Shown here: positions 56,446 through 64,000 of the stretch, piece by piece
Position numbering within the stretch: position 1 is the stretch's first letter
How the letters are laid out: every line of letters starts with the position of its first letter
DNA from: Aldrovandia affinis
Lineage: Eukaryota; Chordata; Actinopteri; Notacanthiformes; Halosauridae
Assembly (NCBI GenBank): GCA_029706075.1
Contig: JAINUG010000002.1
Coordinates: forward strand, 2,368,960 to 2,432,959
Direction: 5' to 3'
Length of the DNA stretch: 64,000 bases
The notes under the pieces: generated by a model
What the model saw: only the letters and a program-made list of their open reading frames with translations
Databases searched by the model: none
Told to the model about the DNA's origin: nothing
Program-made: the position numbers and the translations under genes

Positions 56446-57954
56446 TGGGCCTTATTTAGGTGAATTAGAACGGTGTCGGTAACGCAGATGCAAAGCGAAG
56501 ACGGTGGCGCTTTAGGGCGTGTCTAACGCAATTTCTATCGTGATTTAGGACGATAGCACACCTCCGGCGCAGTTGTAAAAGAGGTTGGATTAACTTTAAA
56601 AAATACATGTGGGTGTGGTGGGGGTTTGGTTTCATAATGGCCAATCAGAACACCTATTTTCTATTCCTTTAAATACTAGTGCGCTAACGCTATAGCAAAT
56701 TGGCAATTTCCTGACATGACAGTTTTGCGCAGCTGCGCCAGGAGCGGTTCTCAAAAGAGGAGAGCAAGGAGGTGCGGAAAAGTTGGCGCGCGAATCAGAG
56801 GGGGAAAACAAGGCGCACATTAATTTGTTATTTTCATGATTTGAGTTTATATGTTGAAACCTACATTGTTAAAAGAAAGTGTTTTATTTTACCATCTCTT
56901 TTTTTCCTTATTTGTAGGCTTTCCCACTTTAAAAAAACAATGTGTCTTTTCTTCTAACTTAATGTAATTGCTAAATGGAAAGCAATAAATAACAAACTCA
57001 CAACTGCAACTAGGCCTGTTTAATTTATGTTCGTCATGCAGTAGGCTTACATGTGTCACCCTGAAGTGTGCATCACAAACCACCTGGATATTAATGGAGT
57101 GGACCCCCTTCCAATTCACATAAATGATACCGTGATCAGATGGTGCACGCAACTGCAGACCCCAGGGAATCCACATTGCGTATCAAAATCCTGTTTAGTT
57201 CTCTGCTGGCTGTCAGGTGTAGGAAAAGTAATAAACTAATTTGCATGTTGGACAAGACTGGAAGAAACTGCATGTACAGCCGAACTGATAGCCGTCCGGC
57301 AAACACTGGCTACCAAACCCAGGGTATCGCTCACGGTATCGCCTTCGCATATCGCCTATTGCATTTTCTGTAGTGCAAATGGAAAGAATAAAACCCTTTC
57401 ACATAAGAAAAACAACGTGCATACAAACATTTATTTAACAGGTGTATCTTACTGAATGGTAGCAATGGATGGCCTGCTGGCTTCAGTCTTTCATGTCCGT
57501 GCATTGAATAATCACAACCTGTGGTGAAATCGTTTTTAGCTTAATTGATTACGCTTGCAACTTACCCATGGATTGGACAATTTGCCTCAACGTGGGGGGA
57601 AATTCACAATATTCACAAAACATTCTCATGTGATTTCAGATAACCTTATGTTCATATGTGCGCATCAATAAAGTCACCAAATTGCACAGAGCACCAGCGT
57701 TTGCGCTAAGAGGTGGTTTAGTTGGACGTTAACGCAAACTCATTATTTGACACCAAACTTGCATAGTGCCCAACTGTTTTCATTGTCACACCCCCTATTG
57801 CCCAACCCATAGTCGCTAAAACACCTTCATTGCACACCACGAAATTGACAAACTCGGCGGAGACTGTAAATATTCAATTTGCGACAGACGAAACTGGCAA
57901 TTTGCTTGCGCAAGGGCATAATGCCGCTTAACGCCGGCACAAAAATAAGGCCCA
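56446..57954 (-). mobile_element. PIF/Harbinger DNA transposon fossil
   Basis: 1.5 kb between inverted ends TGGGCCTTATTT (left) and its complement AAATAAGGCCCA (right). Subterminal regions are GC-rich with ggcgctttagggcgtgtcta near the left end, as in fish Harbinger elements. A transposase fragment lies inside on the minus strand. No clear 3-bp target duplication was found. Confidence 0.75.
57047..57176 (-). pseudogene. Harbinger (HARBI1-like) transposase fragment
   Basis: Minus strand: PSDHGIIYVNWKGVHSINIQ then VVCDAHFRVTHV. This fits the DDE_Tnp_4 signature YVNRKGFHSINVQVVCD, which carries the second catalytic aspartate. The remaining transposase is unrecognisable. The first base is not a real start. 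Confidence 0.75.
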
Positions 57955-57957
57955 CAG

Positions 57958-58761
57958 AATAGATCAGGTAAAACAGTAGCAGGCTAGATGGGTGAGTCAG
58001 CCACAGTACAAGGTACAAGGTACCCATCTCTGTTTGTCTGCTACTTGCAGCGATTCATTAGGCAGACAGACAGTAGGCACACTGACTGGAGCCTCTCCGT
58101 TTCTTCCAACGGTTCTGGAATTTTTCCATTCCAGGCGACTCTCCCATTCATAATTAGATTCAGTATTTGCACTACTTGTCAGCCTACCTGTGTGGGTAAT
58201 TACAATCATAACACTGTTCCTGTATTTCCCTGACCTCCCCCATTTCAGGGTGAGCCGAGGCACCTTCAAATCCTGGGTGCTGTTCTGAAAAGCATTCACC
58301 TGCCAAATTTGCTGTTTGCAGATATAATGAGAATGCAGTGAAAAAAAGCCTGTTCAGACTGGTTCACACTTCTGTATTCCAGAACAATCATTACTATGGA
58401 AGACCGAACTGCAGTGTGAGGAAGGCTGGATGATTCCGTTGTCTAATCATGGGCACACAATTTGAAAGTTGAATTAATCCCAACAATATATATTTTTTTT
58501 TTTATGAATTAAAAAAGTTTTGGAATCAGGGAGCTAATCTCCAAATCACCTCTGAATATGAACACAAATGAACATAATCTCTGTACCTCAAGTAATCACT
58601 TCCGTCTGGACAACTGAAGTGAAACCAAATGAATTTAAGAACAGCTCATGTAAATCAGAGAAAGGTATGGTACGCAGCTGCCTGCAATGATGTCTATTGC
58701 TGTATTACTGCACTGATCTCTTGCGCGAACTATGATTGTTCCTACCATGTACTTATGCACA
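57958..58761. other. No gene seen
   Basis: Unique sequence; nothing recognised apart from a 23-bp match (58515-58537) to 54850-54872. Confidence 0.4.
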
Positions 58762-58826
58762 TCTTGTAAGTCGCTCTGGATAAGAGCGTCTGCTAAATTC
58801 TTAAAATGTAAAATGTAAATGTAAAG
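58762..58826 (+). mobile_element. V-SINE/L2 3' tail fragment
   Basis: gtaagtcgctctggataaga followed by a decayed TGTAA array; the tail only, so a heavily 5'-truncated SINE or LINE copy. Confidence 0.8.
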
Positions 58827-59816
58827 TCAGAGAAATGTGTTTATTCCTGACTGTAATTGTAACATGATAACACACAGCAAACTCACACCCAACGATTTCA
58901 TCTACTCTTCCCTGTGTTATTTCACTGCCTGACAATGTCAGCTCCATCTACGAAGGTTGTTTTCATAAAAGTCCAGATTTCTTTTTCATCAGTCCTCCTG
59001 GTTATCTCTCTGCTCATTAGCATCTGTTTATATATTTCCATAGAAAAGATTGTCTGTAAAGTTTCATTCCTTTTTTTTGTGAGCAGTTGTTTTATTGTAA
59101 AATGTGTAAAAGATGTACATACAGGATGTGAAAAGCATCATTTCTGATTAGGCAATTGCATTGATTATATTTAATTGTATGTGATAGTGCTGTACGTGAT
59201 GCCCATCAAATTGCCGGAACATTATGGCAATGCTGAGAGAATATATGAATCACAAATCTAGCATAGGAGCTATTATCTCTGCACTTTGTGTTTTTCATCT
59301 CTCTGTCATAATATTAAGCTTTAAATGTATTTGAGTTTAATGTAATGGTGCAGATTACCTGGTTGTATGCTGCTATTTCTTTCAGCCCCAAGTGCATTCT
59401 GGGATTTTTCGCTTCAGAAAAAAATCAATTTGCTTGCAGAATGTGCTTATTGATATCTCCAATGCATGTAATTGCAGTCAACAAAACAAAATGACAGTGT
59501 ATGAACAGTCCTGCTCTTCTGATGTGCTTACTGTAGGCGTCAGTACAAATAACAATGGAAATTTATGTTTTAATGTAGGAAAACCCTGTCTAGATCTTTA
59601 TATATTTATAGTTTAATGATAAATTATCGAAATTGAAATAAATAAATAAATAAATAAATAACAATGATTATCGTTTTCTTTCCAAGGACTAAATGACTTG
59701 TGCTGTGAGGGAACAATCAACAGACATACCTGTGATTGAGAGTGACACATAAGGAACCGTGAGCCGATTTCACTGCTGTTTAGCTCCCAGATCAAATCCA
59801 CCATGTTGGCTGCTCA
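58827..59816. other. No gene seen
   Basis: AT-rich; an (AAAT)n run at 59635-59660. Nothing else recognised. Confidence 0.4.
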
Positions 59817-60040
59817 TAGATCAAGATCAAGATCAAGATTAACTTTATTGTTCCACAAGTGGAAAATTTGGCTTGGGCTTTCACCCATGCTGCAGCCATA
59901 AAAAGACAGACATTCCACATACAGAAAACATACAAAAATGACCTGCTGGTTATCCACATACAAAAAAAACATACAAAGATCTGCACAAATCCCTTAATAA
60001 AACAACACAAAAATCCTCCAGTGGTAGACAGGGGGAAAGG
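59817..60040 (-). mobile_element. Possible LINE 3' end fragment
   Basis: Minus strand ends ccacttgtggaacaataaag then ttaatc and (TTGATC)n at 59820-59838, the 'AATAAAGTT-GATCTT' 3' end seen on some fish non-LTR elements. The rest has no coding trace. Confidence 0.45.
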
Positions 60041-63000
60041 GTTTTTTATACATCAGATAGAGATTTACCATGCCTTTACCATGCCTTTACCATAAATGGA
60101 ATGTCTCCCCGTTGGGTGTGGGAGATGGAAATGGACAGCTGTAAGAAACAGCATTTAATGAATACATTTCACTTTGACATAAAAAGGTCACAACCTGACA
60201 TTTCCAACTATGCGCTGAAAAGGTCACGGGGGCCATAGTGCTAGGATTTATAGAACGCGATCGCTCTCAAATATCCCTTCCTAATCTGCCCTTATCTCAA
60301 TGTAGTACATTTTCCTAATTCCTCCAAACAAAACACTGAAAAAAATAAAGCCACTCGTGAGTGAGAGCCAAATCCCCAAATTAAATAATGACTGGCAGAA
60401 TATCAATGCTCTATATCTGAAAGCAGTTATTGAAAATCTTTGTTTCTGATCTGACTTCTGACCAGTTCTTGCCAAGAGCGTATTTTTATATACAGTATTC
60501 CTTTATTTTAGCTAGTCTCGGTGAATAAAGCTCTTTCATATCCTTTTGGGGCACATTGGATCAACTTGAATGTTTTCTGGATCCACTGATTTTATTCATT
60601 TTATTTTCTTTAATCTTTGCTTAACCAGGCAGGTCAACTGAGAGCTAAATTCCCTTTTGCAGTGACGACCTGGGGAATAGTTGAATGGTAAATATGTGCT
60701 ATTTGCATCAAATCCCTGCATTTCCAGTACATTGCTGAGAAATAAATGTCATTCAACATTTTTTTAGGGAATTCCAGGAAGTCACTAACCAGAGGCATTT
60801 GTATCTTCAGTACATAATAACGTAATTAGCCCCATATGAATGAAGTGTCTTCCCCCGACTCCTGTCTGTGCAGGCTTAACTTGTAGACTGTGGTGTGAAA
60901 AGGCTGACATTACATGTTTGGAAGGAGAGCACATGTTTATTTACACTCTCCCGAATTGACAGCGGAGGTTGCAGCGAGTGTGGCTTAGAATACATTTTGG
61001 CATTCCAAGTCGGGAGAAAAAGGGCATCTTTTCTTTCTTCTTCTTATTCTAATCATGTTATTTTTTTAGGAATTGTAATGATAACATAACATAAGCTCTT
61101 TTTGAATGCAGAGAAGGAAAGTAAGTTCTAATACAACAAATGCAACATTGTATAGCATGTCAATACAATCATTAAAAGGAAGCTAAAGTGAGTAATGGTG
61201 TTCCTTAGGCTCTCTAAAAGTAAAGGGAAAAATTGTACAGCAGCTCAGTCAGGTGAAAAAAATATACATGGCTGGAAGTATGTCCTTTATTATGCTGTCA
61301 TTTACTAAATGGTTGGCCAGATTGCGGACAGAGCAATGCCTATTTCTACTTCAAAAAAGACAGAGCCACTCCAAAACACCTTAAAGTGTCATGAAAGGGA
61401 TTCTGAGAAACGACAGGGAAGAAAAACGTACTTATTTACGCGGCACAGTGTATAACAATGCATCGTTTCATCTGGAATGATTCTTCTTTTCTTGTTTTTT
61501 CTCTCTTTCTGTCCCTCTCAAAGGTTTATTTGTGGAAGAAGGCTCTGATTTATTTTCTGAATGTCTCACTTTGCACGATCCTCATCTAAGCCAGAGGACT
61601 GAAAAGAGCAGAGGGGCTGAAATCAATGTCCTTCACAGTGTACTGTGTCTGCAATGCATTTCTATAATCAACTCCTATTGTGAAGTTTCATGTCCGAAAA
61701 TATCTTTGCTTTGATTAAGTTCATTATAGAGGGAGTTACCACCACCAATACGACAGCTGTAGAACAGAGTTGGAATTGATTGCTGTGACAGCTGGCATAA
61801 TTGAAAAAAACATAATAATGCAAAGAAATGCAGGTAAAGACGAGAGGTGCTGATTGATGATTAACCTCTTAAGAAGAGGATTTATTATTAGAACTACGAT
61901 TATTCAGAAAAATACACTTTTAGGTGTTGTATGAAAGCTCTGTATTGTATGCTCTGTGGAGTGTAGATTGCGCAAAGGGGGAAAAATGGAGACAAGTGAA
62001 ACTGATTGCAGCCAGTTTGAGATGCAAAAAGGAAAAAATATTCACAATTTGGAGCAACGGTTCTTTATTTGTCTATAATTATGGATCACCTCGAGAAGCG
62101 AAGTGCCCACAACAGACCACACAATTGGGAGACAGCAGAACAAATCGATTGAGAAACTCGACTCTGTTCATATGGATTTGATCAAACGTAAAGTATCATG
62201 TTTCAGAAGGGCTCCGAAGATATTACAACCTCCCAGTGGGGCATTGTATGAAACATTGGAACCTGCACCTCCTCTGTCACTGCTTGCAGAAGTAACCTTG
62301 AGACTCCAATATGTGAGCTGTAGAACTGGGATAAACATTCAAAACATCTTTATACCACATTCCATGGCAAATTGTTTAAAATTCTCAATTTATTAGACTG
62401 AGTGTCTGAAAAAAGAGAAAGAAAATTGGAAAGTAGGCGCTTCCTACATCAGTTGTCCTCTTCTGCCATCCTGCAGCTACAGAGAGAAGGCAGGTCGAAG
62501 CTCTTCTTTTGTGCATTTCAAAAGATATGGACCGCTCTCTCTTAATTCTGATAAATAAGCACCTTTCTCTCTTAATTCAGTTTTTAAAAATCACCCTTCT
62601 TTCATAATTCAGATAAATAAGTGATATTCTGCTTTAGTTTAGTTAAATAATCTCCCTGGCTTTGCTCTTTATTCAGATAGAGAAGCTTTTACATTTTCAG
62701 AGAGGCCACTATCCACAGTTCAGCCTGAGCTCTGGTGGCACAACCACAAGTCCTTTCTTTGTTTTGTGTCTGGAAGTCTTCACATATTGCAGCAGTAATT
62801 AATCTTTTCTGTACATAATAAATGCATTGTGGCAGAAAATTACATGTGGCTGAGTGTGCCAGGGAAAACCAGTGGGGCCATTCCTCCATCAGATTTACCC
62901 CTTGGAGAAATACATTCTTTCTATTAAAAAGAAGAAAATAAATAATGCATCATTAGGCCAGGCAAAGAACAACAACAACAACAACAAAAAACTCACGTCT

Positions 63001-64000
63001 CCTTGGCAACAAGCCATCAATCCTTAGCTGTCAACTTCACCTCCGCATTCTGTCTCCTGAAATCATGTTCTTGTGCACCACAATCAAAAGGAGGTTTAGG
63101 ACAGGTAACAGTTTAGTAAGGTAAGCTCTTAGCCTGCAAACTTACAAGCCTGCCCTGCCCTCTGGCAATTTGTTCCTGCTTCAGTGTAAGTCCACACATT
63201 TTCAGCCCATCTCACATGCACAATCCATCCTCTAGTTTCCCCCTGCCTGTGCTCAACATGTGCAAATGTGGGATTCAACTGTACTATTGGCAATGAAGCA
63301 ATCTTCCTGACAAACATTCACAAAAAAATCAGATCGCTGATTTGAGCACTGATTTGAATTCCATTCTCCTGCATGTATCTGCGCCTTTTTACCCCCACTG
63401 ATGTATTTGTGTTGTGTTTTTCAGTTTATGAACTCTCTCAGACAAAAAAGCATATAAGAACTGTCCATGGTCAATACTGTCATTCATACACTTGGTGCGG
63501 TTTTGATGTGGAATTTATCTCAATAATGGAAACAATGGACAAATGAAGGAACAATATAGAAAAAATCCCTGTCCTTCTCTTCTGACAGAAAGTGGAAGTG
63601 ACAGTGGCATTACACACTGTGGAACAGAATCCTGCATTGATTACACACAGCGGTGATGAGGGTGGATTGAATAGACGCTGCATTCTGCTGTGACCCCATT
63701 TTGTCTTTATGTGCTTTGAGTGTTTTTCAAGAGAAGACCAATCTATGGAGCAGTGGGATCATGGGCGTGGTTTATGGGGGGTGGGGTGGGGGAGTGGGGA
63801 ACACATCCTCCCCAAAGTCTGTTGATCTGTTGATCGGCATTCAAAACTGTGTGAACTCTTCACAAAATTACATTTTTTAACACGCATGCATCACATGGAT
63901 AGACTCTGCTGAAGACTAATTACACACTGGTGTGGTAAATGAAAAACATTTCACTAATGCATTTGCAGTGTTATAAACTTGGTGTAATAGATTGTTATGA
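60041..64000. other. No gene seen
   Basis: Four kilobases of AT-rich unique-looking sequence. No exon with splice context, no transposon ends. A short (CAA)n run at 62966-62990. Some stretches (for example 61700-61880) have the even AT-rich texture of vertebrate conserved non-coding elements, but this cannot be judged without a comparison. Confidence 0.4.

Overview
The window is fish nuclear DNA. It contains one vertebrate gene, encephalopsin (OPN3), on the minus strand between 15.1 and 7.2 kb. The rest is AT-rich, repeat-dense intergenic sequence with fish-type transposons and long CA/TG microsatellites. Several tRNA-derived SINEs end in the motif 'gtaagtcgctctggataagag...(TGTAA)n', the 3' tail that eel and zebrafish SINEs share with L2-clade LINEs. 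A ray-finned fish is therefore very likely; an early-branching teleost such as an elopomorph is a weaker inference.

Layout. 1-2560: 3' part of a CR1/Rex1-like LINE, running off the left edge and split by a tRNA-derived SINE with perfect 14-bp target duplications. 3.1-4.9 kb: three more SINEs, one sitting inside a 23-bp minisatellite. 5.6-6.5 kb: nested Tc1/mariner remnants. 7152-15109: OPN3, four coding exons with all splice sites readable, 385 codons, all opsin hallmark residues present; intron 1 holds a dead but full-length Tc1 element. 15.1-31 kb: no exon recognised, only transposon fossils (an internally inverted Tc1, a second copy of the SINE, a solo LTR, an L1-like LINE) and very long microsatellites. 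31.0-32.6 kb: a 5'-truncated non-LTR retrotransposon.

35187-40823 is the most striking object. It is a complete 5.6-kb LTR retrotransposon on the minus strand with two 613-bp LTRs that differ, by my reading, at one base. Its reverse transcriptase and GPY/F-type integrase are Ty3/gypsy-like, yet integrase lies upstream of reverse transcriptase, the Ty1/copia order. That arrangement defines the Gmr1 clade. The Gag C-terminal half resembles the SCAN domain of vertebrate zinc-finger proteins, which is thought to descend from this kind of Gag. Three interruptions of the coding frame are visible. Eleven bases to its right lies a solo LTR that itself landed in the terminal repeat of a Tc1-type element.

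41.8-64 kb: intergenic, with two hAT-like MITEs, another Tc1 fossil, a short stretch resembling 7SL RNA in antisense, a PIF/Harbinger fossil with a transposase fragment, and SINE tails. The expected OPN3 neighbours of tetrapods (KMO, WDR64) were not found. Frames were judged from the translated sequence, and many open frames begin at non-ATG codons, so apparent N-termini were checked by hand where it mattered.
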